This document shows, in pieces, positions 36,793 to 48,224 of a stretch of 64,000 bases of DNA. Under the pieces are notes generated by a model. That model ran no database searches. It was not told where the DNA came from and worked only from the letters and a program-made list of their open reading frames with translations. Where the stretch lies: positions 45,272 to 109,271 of the forward strand of contig JAIXZO010000019.1 in NCBI GenBank assembly GCA_027489535.1, read 5' to 3'. How positions within the stretch are numbered: the first letter of the stretch is position 1; the number at the start of each line of letters is the position of its first letter. Both the position numbers and the translations under genes were made by a program. The stretch is from Hyphomicrobiales bacterium. GTDB lineage: Bacteria > Pseudomonadota > Alphaproteobacteria > Rhizobiales > Beijerinckiaceae.

Positions 36793-36821
36793 CGTGTAAC
36801 AGATCGATTCCGACCCCGCAA
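36793..36821 (-). promoter_or_regulatory. Candidate promoter for tRNA-Leu
   Basis: On the minus strand TTGCGG (36821-36816) is followed by a 17-base spacer and TACACG (36798-36793), about 40 bases before the mature tRNA 5' end. The -35 element is a fair match to the alphaproteobacterial CTTGAC consensus, and the -10 is weak. Some leader processing by RNase P would follow. Confidence 0.35.
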
Positions 36822-36883
36822 GCGAAAGCGGTCTTCCTCCGCCCCGGATTGACGCGGGCGGGGCATCGCGCGAAACCAAACGC

Positions 36884-37621
36884 ATGGAACGCTCTTCGGC
36901 TCCCCGCATGCGCGACGATCTTGTGCGGAACCTGCCGCTTGCGGGAGAAGCCGCGCCGGTCGAATGGATCGTGTCCGGCGGGCTCACCGACTACGACGCC
37001 GCCGTGGCCGTGATGGAGGCCCGTGCCGAAGCCATCGCGGCCGGAACCGCGGCCGAAGCCGTGTGGCTTGTGGAGCACCCTCCCCTCTACACGGCGGGCA
37101 CCTCGGCGCAGGACGGCGACCTGCAGGACGCGCGCTTCCCCGTGCACCGCACCGGCCGCGGAGGGCAGTTCACCTATCATGGCCCCGGCCAGCGCGTGGC
37201 CTATGTGATGCTCGACCTGAAGAGACGCGGCGAGGACGTGCGCGCCTTCGTCGCCGCCCTCGAAGCATGGATCATCGCCACGTTGGACGGCTTCAACATC
37301 CGCGGCGAGCGCCGCGAGGATCGCGTCGGCGTATGGGTGAAGCGCCCCGACAAGGGCGAAGGCCATGAGGACAAGATCGCCGCCATCGGCATCCGCGTGC
37401 GCCGCTGGGTGACGTTTCACGGCATCAGCCTGAACGTCGAACCCGACCTGTCGCACTTCTCCGGCATCGTGCCCTGCGGCATCTCCGAACGGCGCTACGG
37501 TGTCACGAGCCTCGTGGACTTGGGACTGCCGGTGACGATGGAAGACGCGGACGTGGCGCTCGAAACGGCGTTTCGCGAGGTTTTCGGACCGGTGGATCGC
37601 TCCGAACGCCGCTCTCCGTGA
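36884..37621 (+). CDS. lipB: Octanoyl-[acyl-carrier-protein]:protein octanoyltransferase LipB
   Basis: 245 residues. Transfers octanoyl from ACP to lipoate-dependent enzymes, before LipA inserts sulfur. [15 protein letters not shown] is the family signature, and the thiolate pair is C198 in [15 protein letters not shown] with K164 in EDKIAAIGI. The ATG at 36884 gives a short N-terminal extension; an ATG at codon 9 is an alternative. The gene is monocistronic, between tRNA-Leu and the TetR gene. Confidence 0.95.
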   Translation: MERSSAPRMRDDLVRNLPLAGEAAPVEWIVSGGLTDYDAAVAVMEARAEAIAAGTAAEAVWLVEHPPLYTAGTSAQDGDLQDARFPVHRTGRGGQFTYHGPGQRVAYVMLDLKRRGEDVRAFVAALEAWIIATLDGFNIRGERREDRVGVWVKRPDKGEGHEDKIAAIGIRVRRWVTFHGISLNVEPDLSHFSGIVPCGISERRYGVTSLVDLGLPVTMEDADVALETAFREVFGPVDRSERRSP

Positions 37622-37640
37622 GCGCGATTCGCAAATCCGC

Positions 37641-38210
37641 TCAGGTCCGCGCCACCTCCGAAGCCGCTGCCGCGATCTCCGTCGCGCGATCCGAGAGCTT
37701 GCCCGCGAGGCGGCCGTAGAGGACGAATTCGGCGGGTTGGACGACGAGGCCGAGGATGAGGCCTGCGAGCAGGTCCGGATCCCGTTCGGGAATTTCTTTT
37801 TTCCGCATCGCCGTTTCGAGAACCGCCCGCAGCGCCGAGACGGGATTGGCCTCGGGCGTTTCGGGTACCTCGTCCAGATGGCGGTGCCGGTCGACGAGGA
37901 TGAAGGCGAAGAGCGCCCGATCCTCGTCGAAGAGCGACGTGAACCGGGCCACGAGCGCGGCGATGCGTTCGGCGAAGGGCGCGTCGGCGAGGCCGACTTC
38001 GAGGATGCTCGCCGCCAGCGCCGCGTAACGATCGAGGAAGATCGCGCGGGCGAGATCCTCCTTGGATCGGAAATGGCGGTAGAGCGTGCCCTCCGCCACG
38101 CCGACGGCCTCCGCAAGGTCGCGGATCGAGGCGGCGTCGTAGCCCTTCGCGGCGAAGAGCTTGAGCGCCTCGGCCTCGATCCGGGCCTTGGTCTTGCTGC
38201 CGTCGCGCAT
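37641..38210 (-). CDS. TetR family transcriptional regulator
   Basis: 189 residues. An N-terminal helix-turn-helix, EALKLFAAKGYDAASIRDLAEAVGVAEGTLYRHFRSKEDL (residues about 14-53), is classic TetR/AcrR. The C-terminal helices are ligand-binding. It starts two bases from the stop of the large acyltransferase/ligase gene and is on the same strand, so it is co-transcribed and likely regulates that operon. A GTGA...TCAC palindrome in the operon's promoter region fits autoregulation. Confidence 0.9.
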   Translation of the reverse strand: MRDGSKTKARIEAEALKLFAAKGYDAASIRDLAEAVGVAEGTLYRHFRSKEDLARAIFLDRYAALAASILEVGLADAPFAERIAALVARFTSLFDEDRALFAFILVDRHRHLDEVPETPEANPVSALRAVLETAMRKKEIPERDPDLLAGLILGLVVQPAEFVLYGRLAGKLSDRATEIAAAASEVART

Positions 38211-38211
38211 G

Positions 38212-41200
38212 TCAGACGGCCTCGGCGGTCGGGGCGGCGATGCGGGCGTCGGCCAGAGCCTTCACCGCGCCGTAGTCGACCTTGCCGGAGCCGAGCAGCG
38301 GGATGCGGTCGACGACGACGACTTCCGAGGGAGCCATCATCTCGGACGCACCCTTGCTCTTGGTGAAGACTTGGAAGCCCGAGCGGGCGGCGTCCTTTTG
38401 CTCCGTGAACATCACGAGCCGTTCGCCCTTGCGCGGATCGGGCACCGACGCGACGGCGGAGAGGACGCCGGGCCAGCACTCGGCCGCGAGAGCCTCGACG
38501 GCGGCGAGCGAGATCATCTCGCCGCCCAACTTGGCAAAGCGCTTGGCGCGGCCGCGGATGGTGACGAAGCCCTCGCGGTCGATGGTGACGATGTCGCCCG
38601 TGTCGTGCCAGCCCTCCGGCGGCGGCTCCAGCACGCCGGGGTTCTCGGCGCGGAGATAGCCCATCATGACGTTGGGACCGCGGACGTAGAGACGGCCGCC
38701 CTCCTCCACGCCCGGCACGGTTTCGAGGCGGACCTCCATGCCCGGCATGACGCGGCCCACGGTGCCGAAGCGGTTGAACATGGGCGTGTTGATGGCGAGC
38801 ACCGGCGCGGTCTCGGTAACGCCGTAGCCCTCCAAGATTCGGATGCCGAACTTCTCGGCATAGGTGCGCCGCGTCGTTTCCTTCACCGCCTCCGCGCCTG
38901 CGAGCACGTAACGCAGCGAGCGGAAATCATAGGGGTGCGCCGAGCGCGCATAGCCCGCGAGGAAGGTGTCGGTGCCGAACAGGATCGTGGCGTTCGAGCC
39001 GTAGATCAGTTCGGGAACGATCCGGTAATGCAGCGGCGACGGGTAGAGATAGAGCCGCACGCCCGAGACGAGCGGCAGCACGAGGCCCGCCGTCAGCCCG
39101 AAGGAGTGGAAGACGGGCAGCACGTTGAAGACCTTGTCGGTCCGCCCGAAATCGATGCGCGCCGCCGCCTGTGCGGCGTTGGCGAGGATGTTGCGGTGGG
39201 AGAGCACGACGCCCTTGGGCGTGCCCTCCGAGCCCGAGGTGAACAGGATCGCGCCGCGGTCGTCCGCGTTTCCGGCGACGAGCGGTCGATCCCACGCGCG
39301 GAGTGCACGCAGCTTGTCGGCGAGCCCGACGGTGGGACGCACGTCTTCCAGTTCGACGACCTTCACCTCGCCCCGCAGGGCCTCCACGAGGGCTTCGAGG
39401 CGGGCCTTCTCGACGAAGGCGCGGGAGGTCAGGACCGTGCGCACCTTGGCCGCGCGGCAGGCCGCCAGAACGTTCGCGGGGCCCGCGGTGAAGTTGATCA
39501 TCGCCGGGACACGACCAGCGGACATCAGGCCGAGAATGACCGGCGCGACGGCGTTCGCATTGGGCAACATCACGCCTACGGCCTCTCCGGGCCCGGACAG
39601 GGCCTGGAATTTGCGCCCGAGCACCGCCGCGCCGATGAGGACCTTCTTGGCGGTGAGGCTGCCGGTGATGGGATCCTCGATCGCGATGCGGCCGGGGCCG
39701 TTCTTCTTCGCTGCGGCGACGACGGCCTCGAAGACGGTGGCATCGGTGGAGGTGGTGCGGAAGACGAGATCGGACATGACCCCGTAAAGCGCCGCGCCCG
39801 CCGCCTGACGACGCGCCTTGCCCTTCAAGGCCGGATCGACCGACAGCTTCACCGGCTCCAAGATCGTGACGACGACCTTGGGGAACCAGCGGCGGCGGAC
39901 CTGCTCGGCGCTGAGATAGGAGAAGGGCGTCGCCTCCAACCCGTCGATGCGGACGGGAACGACCATCGCGTCGGACTTGTCGGCGATGAGGCCCGCGCCG
40001 TCATAGACCTTCATGAGAGCGCCGGTCACGGTGAGGCGACCCTCGGGGAAGATCACCAGCGTCTCGCCGCGCTGCACGGCTTGGATCAGCGTGCGCGTGG
40101 CCATGGGCTTGGTGGGATCGAGCGGCATCGCGCGCGTGAATTTCAGCAGAGGCTTCACCCACCACTTCTCGGCGATGGCGGCGTCGATGGCGAAGACGGG
40201 CTCCTTTTCGAGGATGGACAGCGCGAGGCCGGCATCCGCAAGGCTCACATGGTTCAGCGCGATGATGCAGTTCGGTCCTGCCTTCGCGATGTTCTCGAAG
40301 CCGCGGACCTCCATGCGCCAGATGCCGCGATAAAGGATCGACAGGAAATCGTTCAGCGGCGTGATCGGGAGGGCGCGGAAGACGACGACGGCGACGACGA
40401 GGTTGGCCGCGCCGAGCCCGAGCAGGATCTTCGCTTCCGACACGCCCGCCTTCTGCAGCAGCCCGGCCCCGACCGCGCCGACGACCATGAGGGCGGCCTG
40501 AATGACGTTGCCCGCCGCGATGACGCGCCCGCGCCGGTCCTCGCCCGACCAGACCTGCACCGCCGCGAAGATCGGAACCACGAACAGCCCGCTCGCGACC
40601 GCAAGGCCCGCGAGGTCGATCATGATCCGGAGGCCGTGGCCGCTCGCGATGAACGCGGCGGGACCGACGGGAACGGCACCGGGCGTCGCGCCGAGGGTCG
40701 CGAAGCCGAGATCGAGCGTGAAGGCGCCCATCAGGAGCGCGGCGACGGGGGTCGGCAGGAGCACGATGCGCCCATGCGCCAGAAAGGCCGCCAACGCGGA
40801 GCCGACCGCTACGCCCACGGCGAACACGGCCATGCAGGCGATGTAGAGATCCTCGTCGCCGCCCAGACGGGCCTTGACCATGGTGGCAAGGAGGCCGAGC
40901 ACGACCGCCCCGAAAAGCCAGAACCAACTCACCACGAGCGTGCCGCGCCACAGGCGGGCATCCTGATGCAGGCCGCGCACGAGGCGGACCGTGGAAGCGA
41001 AGATGTTGGGATCGATGCGGAGGGTCGGATCGCCCTGCGGAGCTTTGGGGATGAACAGCGCCGAAGCCCAGCATGCGACTGCGAGCGCCATGATCAGCGC
41101 CGCGACGAGGCGCGGATCGCCCGCACCCACCGCCGCCTTGGTGCCGACGGCGGTGCCGAGCAGGATCGCGATGAAGGTCGCGCCCTCCACGAGGGCATTG

Positions 41201-41619
41201 CCCGCCGGGATCTCCTCGGTCTTCAGGTGGTCCGGAAGGATGCCGTATTTGATCGGGCCGAACAGCGCGGCGATGATGCCGAAAAGGCCCAGCGCAAACA
41301 TGAGGATCGGGATCGAATGCAGCACGAAGCCGACGGCCGCGACGGCGGATGCCGCTATTTCGGCCAGCTTCAGGCGACGCGCCAGCATCGCCTTGTCGTG
41401 CCGGTCGGCGAGTTCGCCTCCGAGGCCCGAGAGCAGAAAGAAGGGTGCGATGAAGATCGCGCCCGCCGCTTGGACGAGCGCTCCGGAATTCTCGCCCGCA
41501 ACGACGTAGACGATCAACGCGACGAGCGCGTTTTTCAAAAAGTTGTCGTTGAAGGCCGAAAAGAACTGGCACAGGAACAAAGGCGCGAAACGGCGCGAGA
41601 GCAGCAGGCGTCCGAACAT
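38212..41619 (-). CDS. Three-domain lysophospholipid transporter / acyltransferase / acyl-ACP ligase (LplT-Aas type)
   Basis: 1135 residues from the ATG at 41619 (MFGRLLLSRRF, with GAAGGA upstream). An MFS LplT-like domain (about 1-400) starts SAFNDNFLKNALVALIVY; a PlsC acyltransferase (about 430-600) has NHVSLAD (about 457, HX4D) and FPEGRLT (about 523); an AMP-ligase (about 640-1120) has FTSGSEGTPKGV (about 792) and EGYGVTETAP. E. coli encodes LplT and Aas separately. It would flip and re-acylate lysophospholipids in the inner membrane. The TetR gene follows directly. Confidence 0.88.
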   Translation of the reverse strand: MFGRLLLSRRFAPLFLCQFFSAFNDNFLKNALVALIVYVVAGENSGALVQAAGAIFIAPFFLLSGLGGELADRHDKAMLARRLKLAEIAASAVAAVGFVLHSIPILMFALGLFGIIAALFGPIKYGILPDHLKTEEIPAGNALVEGATFIAILLGTAVGTKAAVGAGDPRLVAALIMALAVACWASALFIPKAPQGDPTLRIDPNIFASTVRLVRGLHQDARLWRGTLVVSWFWLFGAVVLGLLATMVKARLGGDEDLYIACMAVFAVGVAVGSALAAFLAHGRIVLLPTPVAALLMGAFTLDLGFATLGATPGAVPVGPAAFIASGHGLRIMIDLAGLAVASGLFVVPIFAAVQVWSGEDRRGRVIAAGNVIQAALMVVGAVGAGLLQKAGVSEAKILLGLGAANLVVAVVVFRALPITPLNDFLSILYRGIWRMEVRGFENIAKAGPNCIIALNHVSLADAGLALSILEKEPVFAIDAAIAEKWWVKPLLKFTRAMPLDPTKPMATRTLIQAVQRGETLVIFPEGRLTVTGALMKVYDGAGLIADKSDAMVVPVRIDGLEATPFSYLSAEQVRRRWFPKVVVTILEPVKLSVDPALKGKARRQAAGAALYGVMSDLVFRTTSTDATVFEAVVAAAKKNGPGRIAIEDPITGSLTAKKVLIGAAVLGRKFQALSGPGEAVGVMLPNANAVAPVILGLMSAGRVPAMINFTAGPANVLAACRAAKVRTVLTSRAFVEKARLEALVEALRGEVKVVELEDVRPTVGLADKLRALRAWDRPLVAGNADDRGAILFTSGSEGTPKGVVLSHRNILANAAQAAARIDFGRTDKVFNVLPVFHSFGLTAGLVLPLVSGVRLYLYPSPLHYRIVPELIYGSNATILFGTDTFLAGYARSAHPYDFRSLRYVLAGAEAVKETTRRTYAEKFGIRILEGYGVTETAPVLAINTPMFNRFGTVGRVMPGMEVRLETVPGVEEGGRLYVRGPNVMMGYLRAENPGVLEPPPEGWHDTGDIVTIDREGFVTIRGRAKRFAKLGGEMISLAAVEALAAECWPGVLSAVASVPDPRKGERLVMFTEQKDAARSGFQVFTKSKGASEMMAPSEVVVVDRIPLLGSGKVDYGAVKALADARIAAPTAEAV

Positions 41620-41663
41620 CGGGTCATTCCTTCGGGAAAGCGTGTTGGGCAACGCATACGTAA

Positions 41664-41679
41664 GTGAACACTCGCTCAC
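41664..41679. promoter_or_regulatory. Candidate TetR operator upstream of the acyltransferase/ligase gene
   Basis: GTGAACACTCGCTCAC is an imperfect palindrome with half-sites GTGA and TCAC, separated by eight bases. It lies 45 bases before the start codon of the acyltransferase/ligase, where a TetR-family repressor would block transcription. The adjacent TetR gene is the natural candidate. Confidence 0.5.
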
Positions 41680-41724
41680 ATTAACATGAGCTGCGCCGTT
41701 TGCAAGCCGTCCTCTCGGGAACGC

Positions 41725-42186
41725 TTACATCGGAGCCTTGAACAAGGGCGTGCCCGGCTTTCGCGGCGCAGGTTCGCCGTATTCGAGCTCGTGCAGATAA
41801 TCTGCGGGGAGGCCGACGTCGCGCGCGGCGGCGAGGACGCCTTCGAGATAGCCGGGCTTCGGCTTTCCGGGACGGGTCGCGCGGCCGACATAAACCAGCG
41901 CACGCTTCGGGCCGCCCGCGGCGATCACCGGCTGCGAAATCTTGACGTAGAGACCCGACGATACGCTCTCATATCGATCGAGCGCCGGAATATCCGAGAA
42001 CGGAACGTCCCACAGCACGCCCTGCACCGTCCGCCGCGGATCGCGCGCGATGGAGGCATAGCCGTCGGTCGAGATGAAGACGCGATGCCGGGGCAGACGG
42101 GCGAGCCCCAGCACGGTCGAACGCGGGCAACGCTCCGCCATGGCGGCGCGGTCCATGTTGGAGCCGTAGGCGAAATAGAGAGGCAT
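41725..42186 (-). CDS. Gamma-glutamylcyclotransferase family protein
   Basis: 153 residues starting PLYFAYGSNMDRAAM, with the YGSNM nucleotide-like loop that begins all GGCT-fold enzymes. VQGVLWDVPFSDIPALDRYESV provides the second conserved block, including the acidic residue expected for catalysis. GGCT-fold members cleave gamma-glutamyl amino acids or act on AIG2-like substrates. The precise substrate is unknown. It follows the acyltransferase operon's promoter region on the same strand, 105 bases away. Confidence 0.9.
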   Translation of the reverse strand: MPLYFAYGSNMDRAAMAERCPRSTVLGLARLPRHRVFISTDGYASIARDPRRTVQGVLWDVPFSDIPALDRYESVSSGLYVKISQPVIAAGGPKRALVYVGRATRPGKPKPGYLEGVLAAARDVGLPADYLHELEYGEPAPRKPGTPLFKAPM

Positions 42187-42290
42187 AAAGATCGATTAGC
42201 GCGACCGGCGCGGCAGATCAAACGGGCCGCGAAATTGCTAACGGCCGGGGCGAGCCCGGCCGCGAGCGCAAAACGGACGGTCGGCGAGCC

Positions 42291-44294
<2,004 letters not shown>

Positions 44295-44379
44295 GCCCGC
44301 CCCGGCTTCTAAGGCTCTCTCCGCCTTCTAAGCCGAATATTTCAGGTGCGCCACTGATCCAAAGACCAATGCTTTCGGA

Positions 44380-44784
44380 TCACGCCGCCTTGGCGCGAAC
44401 GCCCTCGATGCAGCGCATCAATTTCGGCGGCAGCGCGATGCCCTCCGCCTGCCAGCGGGCGACGAGTTCCGCCGTGTTCGGGGTGGGGCCGCAACTGTCG
44501 AGCCCCGCCCGCTCGATGAGCCACGCCGCATCCTTCTCATCGACTGCGCCGACGGGGCGGCATTCCCATGCCAGATGCGGGCCGAGCGTCTCGACAAAGA
44601 AGTCGCCCCAGCTTTCATGAACGGCGGAGACATGGCGTTCGATGCGCACGAGGTCGGCCGCTTCCTCGCGGGTCACGAAACCGCCGGGCAAAGTGAGGTC
44701 GCGCAAGAGCGCCACGTCTTCGGCGGTCACGCCGCGTTTGGCGATCATGCGCGTCGCAAGGCCGGAAATTCGGTTCTTCAGCAT
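44380..44784 (-). CDS. Conserved hypothetical protein upstream of pccA
   Basis: 134 residues from the ATG at 44784, which has a GGGGGAA ribosome-binding site; the frame continues to 44994 without one. The sequence is helical and acidic, with RMIAKRGVTAEDVALLRDLTLPGG, VTREEAADLVRIERH and ESWGDFFVETLGPHLAW, and a repeated tryptophan/acidic pattern (DEKDAAWLIERAG). It has the spacing of EF-hand or TerB-like helical repeats, but I do not recognise a named family. It is on the same strand as pccA. Confidence 0.65.
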   Translation of the reverse strand: MLKNRISGLATRMIAKRGVTAEDVALLRDLTLPGGFVTREEAADLVRIERHVSAVHESWGDFFVETLGPHLAWECRPVGAVDEKDAAWLIERAGLDSCGPTPNTAELVARWQAEGIALPPKLMRCIEGVRAKAA

Positions 44785-44971
44785 GAGTTCCCCCCGGAAG
44801 GTTTCGAGGGAGAGGTTAGAAGAGCGCGCTCGTCGCCCCGTTAACGGCGACGGGGATTCGGAGTCCGTGGTTAAGGCCGGGTGACGGAGCGCAAAGTCCC
44901 GCTTGCGGCGCGCGCCTGTCTGCGGCCACGGCCCGGCGCTATATGAGGGACACCACCTCGTCGGAGCCGTC

Positions 44972-45598
44972 ATGTCGGAAGCAGCCACTTTCATCCACCG
45001 TTTCTCGCCCGCCGGACAGGCGGGTCATCCCCCTCTCCTGCTCCTGCACGGTACCGGCGGGAACGAGAACGATCTGTTGCCGATCGGGGGGATGATCGCG
45101 CCCGGGGCGGCGCTGCTGTCGCCGCGAGGCAAGGTCTCCGAGGGCGGGATGCCGCGGTTTTTCCGACGGCTGGCGGAGGGCGTTTTCGACCATGAAGACG
45201 TCGAACGCCGCGCCCATGAACTGGCCGACTTCGTCGTGGCGGCGCGCGCGGAATACGGAATCGAAGCGCCGGTGGCCATCGGCTTTTCCAACGGGGCGAA
45301 CATCGCAGCGGCGTTGCTGTATTTGCGGCCGGAGGTGCTCGCGGGCGCGATCCTTTTCCGCGCCATGGTCCCGCTGCCGTCGTCCCCCGTGCAGGATCTT
45401 GCGGGCAAGCCGGTGCTGATCACGTCCGGCGCCGCCGACCCGATCATCCCGGCCGCGAACGCGGCGGAGCTGGCGGGCACGTTGCGGACGGCAGGGGCAA
45501 ACCTGCGCCACGAAGTTCTGCCCACGGGTCACGGACTCGTGCGAAACGACGTGGACCTTGCAAAGGAATGGCTTGGAGACGCCTTTTCAAACGCCTGA
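44972..45598 (+). CDS. Alpha/beta hydrolase (carboxylesterase / phospholipase family)
   Basis: 208 residues from the ATG at 44972 (the earlier ATG at 44903 adds no conserved sequence). LLLLHGTGGNENDLLPIG is the oxyanion-hole block, GFSNGAN is the nucleophile elbow with Ser, and an Asp (GAADPIIP) and His (TGHGLVRND) complete the triad. The family includes YpfH/EstB-like carboxylesterases. The substrate is unknown. It is divergent from the hypothetical gene and convergent with pccB. Confidence 0.88.
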   Translation: MSEAATFIHRFSPAGQAGHPPLLLLHGTGGNENDLLPIGGMIAPGAALLSPRGKVSEGGMPRFFRRLAEGVFDHEDVERRAHELADFVVAARAEYGIEAPVAIGFSNGANIAAALLYLRPEVLAGAILFRAMVPLPSSPVQDLAGKPVLITSGAADPIIPAANAAELAGTLRTAGANLRHEVLPTGHGLVRNDVDLAKEWLGDAFSNA

Positions 45599-45618
45599 AA
45601 GTCGTTCTCCTAACGGCG

Positions 45619-47151
45619 TTACAGCGGAATGTTGTCGTGCTTCTTCCACGGCCGCTCGGCCTTTTTGGCGGCGAGCATGGCGAGAGCGCGGGCGACGCGG
45701 CGACGGGTCGAGTGCGGCATGATCACCTCGTCGATGTAACCCCGCTCTGCGGCGACGAAGGGCGACAGGAAGCGCTCCTCATATTCCTTGGTGCGCGCCG
45801 CGATCTTGTCCGCGTCCTTCATATCGGCGCGGAAGATGATCTCGACGGCGCCCTTCGCGCCCATCACGGCGATCTGCGCGGTGGGCCAGGCGTAGTTGAC
45901 GTCGGCGCCGATATGCTTGGACGCCATCACGTCGTAAGCTCCGCCGAAGGCCTTGCGGGTGATGACGGTGACGAGCGGCACGGTAGCCTGCGAGAAGGCG
46001 AACAGCAGTTTCGCGCCGTGCTTGATGAGGCCGCCATATTCCTGCGAGGTCCCCGGCAGGAAGCCCGGCACGTCGACGAAGGTGACGATCGGGATCTCGA
46101 ACGCGTCGCAGAAGCGCACGAAGCGCGCGGCCTTGCGCGAGGCGTCGGAGTCGAGAACGCCCGCGAGCACGATGGGCTGGTTCGCCACGATACCGACGGT
46201 GCGACCTTCCATGCGGGCGAAACCGGTGATGATGTTCTTGGCGTAATTCTCCTGAATTTCGAAGAAATCCGCCTCGTCGACGACCTTCAGGATCAATTCC
46301 TTCATGTCGTACGGCTTGTTCGGGTTGTCCGGGATGATGGTGTCGAGCGAGGTATCCACCCGATCCGCGACGTCGAACGAATCCCACACCGGGGGCCCGT
46401 CGGTGTTGTTGGCGGGCAGAAAATCCATGAACCGGCGCACCTGCAGCAGCGCCTCGACGTCGTTGTCCCATGCGCCGTCCGCGACGGACGACTTGGACGT
46501 ATGCACCTTCGCGCCGCCGAGCTCTTCGGAGGTCACGGTCTCGTTGGTGACGGTCTTCACCACGTCGGGGCCCGTCACGAACATGTAGCTCGTGTCGCGC
46601 ACCATGAAGATGAAGTCCGTCATGGCCGGCGAGTAAACGTCGCCGCCGGCGCAGGGCCCCATGATGATCGATATCTGCGGAATGACGCCCGAGGCGATGA
46701 CGTTGCGGGTGAAAACCTCGCCATAGCCGCCCAGCGCCGCGACGCCTTCCTGAATGCGCGCGCCGCCCGCATCGAACAGGCCGATGACCGGCGCACGCAT
46801 CTTGAGCGCCATGTCCTGAATCTTGGTGATCTTCGCCGCATGCGTCTCGGAGAGCGATCCGCCGAAGACCGTGAAGTCCTTGGCGAAAAGGAACACCGTA
46901 CGGCCGTTGATGGTGCCCCAACCGGTGACTACGCCGTCGCCGGGCACCTTGGAGTCCGGCATGCCGAAATCGACGCAACGATGCTGCACGAACATGTCGA
47001 ATTCTTCGAAGGAGCCCTTGTCGAGCAACAGCTCGATCCGCTCGCGCGCCGTCAGCTTGCCGCGCGCGTGCTGCGCCTCGATGCGCTTGGCGCCGCCGCC
47101 GAGCCGGGCTTCCGCGCGACGATCGTCGAGGCGTTCCAGAATGTCCTTCAT
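45619..47151 (-). CDS. pccB: Propionyl-CoA carboxylase beta subunit
   Basis: 510 residues, the carboxyltransferase of PCC. N-terminal [39 protein letters not shown], then [13 protein letters not shown] and [18 protein letters not shown] match PccB of alphaproteobacteria. [21 protein letters not shown] and the final KHDNIPL are typical. It forms an alpha6-beta6 complex with PccA. Two other genes separate it from pccA, and the alpha subunit is not its immediate neighbour. Confidence 0.95.
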   Translation of the reverse strand: MKDILERLDDRRAEARLGGGAKRIEAQHARGKLTARERIELLLDKGSFEEFDMFVQHRCVDFGMPDSKVPGDGVVTGWGTINGRTVFLFAKDFTVFGGSLSETHAAKITKIQDMALKMRAPVIGLFDAGGARIQEGVAALGGYGEVFTRNVIASGVIPQISIIMGPCAGGDVYSPAMTDFIFMVRDTSYMFVTGPDVVKTVTNETVTSEELGGAKVHTSKSSVADGAWDNDVEALLQVRRFMDFLPANNTDGPPVWDSFDVADRVDTSLDTIIPDNPNKPYDMKELILKVVDEADFFEIQENYAKNIITGFARMEGRTVGIVANQPIVLAGVLDSDASRKAARFVRFCDAFEIPIVTFVDVPGFLPGTSQEYGGLIKHGAKLLFAFSQATVPLVTVITRKAFGGAYDVMASKHIGADVNYAWPTAQIAVMGAKGAVEIIFRADMKDADKIAARTKEYEERFLSPFVAAERGYIDEVIMPHSTRRRVARALAMLAAKKAERPWKKHDNIPL

Positions 47152-47357
47152 CGGGGCCGTCCTTCTGCGCTCCGGCCGCGACCGGAGAATTCCGAATGTC
47201 GGCTGCTTAGCATGCGGCTTGCGACGCAGAAACCACGACGGAAGGTGAAGACGGCCGTCGACCCTACATGCCCATGAACCTCCGGTTTAGTGCCCCATTA
47301 AGCCGAGCATGCTAATTCCCGAGCGGTTGTTTCAAGTCGCTTTTCGGGGCCGTGCCC

Positions 47358-48158
47358 ATGTCGAATATTTTGGAAGCCGCAGGACGCTGCATCGCGTCCG
47401 CTTTCGGCCACAAGACTTTCCGGCCGGAGGGCCGCATCGCCGAGGTCGGCTGGATCATCGACACCGAGAAGGCAGGCTTCATCTGGCCCGCGCCCAAGCG
47501 CCTCTCCCGCGTGGACTCGGACGTAAGGCACGCCAAATCGCTGCGCTTCTGCCCGGCGATGATCGATTACGAGGCGCGGCTGTTCGAGGTCGCCTGCCCC
47601 ATCGACGTCCGCATCCGCATGGGGAAGGACGAGAAGACCGGCGCGCCGGTGCTGATCAACGCGCTGGGCGACCAATCGCCGATCCGCTCCAACCATCTCG
47701 GCAAGATGGTCCATATCGTGCCGCAGAAGGAATGGCGCGACCCGGAAAAGCCGGTAATCCAGATTTCCGCGCCCTATCTCTTCCTGTCCGACGAACCGAT
47801 CTGGATGAACCAGCTTCCGCCGTTCAATCACTACCGCAACCCCGGACTGCCGGGCCTGCTCGTGGGCGGCCGATTCCCCATAGATGTGTGGCCGCGCCAC
47901 CTGATGTGGGCCTTCGAGTGGCACGACACCTCGAAGGACATCGAATTGAAGCGCGGCGAGCCGTGGTTCTATGTCCGGTTCGAGGCCAATGATCCGTCGC
48001 GCCCCGTCAAGCTGGTGGAGGCGGAGATGACGCCGACGCTGCGCGAATACGTCAACGGCTGTTCGACCGTGACGAATTATGTCGGCCGCACCTTCTCCCT
48101 GTTCGAGACGGCGCGCGAACGGCGGCCGGCGAAGCTGGTGACGCCGAAGGTGCGGTGA
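47358..48158 (+). CDS. Conserved hypothetical protein divergent from pccB
   Basis: 266 residues from the ATG at 47358 (a GTG at 47352 is also in frame). A cytosolic-looking protein rich in Trp, Tyr and Arg, with DYEARLFEVACPIDVRIRM, HLGKMVHIVPQKEWRDP, APYLFLSDEPIWMNQLPPF and RHLMWAFEWHDTSKDIELKRGEPWFYVRF. The layout (an amphipathic middle with tryptophan-rich strands) recalls DUF6065-type proteins, but I cannot place it firmly. It is divergent from pccB and converges on the ribosomal operon terminator. Confidence 0.72.
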   Translation: MSNILEAAGRCIASAFGHKTFRPEGRIAEVGWIIDTEKAGFIWPAPKRLSRVDSDVRHAKSLRFCPAMIDYEARLFEVACPIDVRIRMGKDEKTGAPVLINALGDQSPIRSNHLGKMVHIVPQKEWRDPEKPVIQISAPYLFLSDEPIWMNQLPPFNHYRNPGLPGLLVGGRFPIDVWPRHLMWAFEWHDTSKDIELKRGEPWFYVRFEANDPSRPVKLVEAEMTPTLREYVNGCSTVTNYVGRTFSLFETARERRPAKLVTPKVR

Positions 48159-48172
48159 GCGTCGCGGCCACG

Positions 48173-48197
48173 AAAAAGGGCGGCCCGAGGGCCGCCC
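48173..48197 (-). terminator. Rho-independent terminator of the alpha ribosomal operon
   Basis: On the minus strand a perfect 9-bp stem, GGGCGGCCC and GGGCCGCCC with a 2-base loop, is followed by TTTTT (48173-48177). It lies about 28 bases after the rplQ stop, so it ends the ribosomal-protein transcript. On the plus strand there is no T-run, so it is directional. Confidence 0.92.
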
Positions 48198-48224
48198 TGT
48201 TCGCTTGATCGAGAGGGAAGCGCC

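Noticed and set aside
38161..41667. A 1168-residue open frame on the plus strand opposite the acyltransferase/ligase
   Set aside because: It mirrors the length of the true gene, is rich in Arg/Asp/His, and has no motif. The minus strand carries the MFS, PlsC and AMP-ligase motifs in order.
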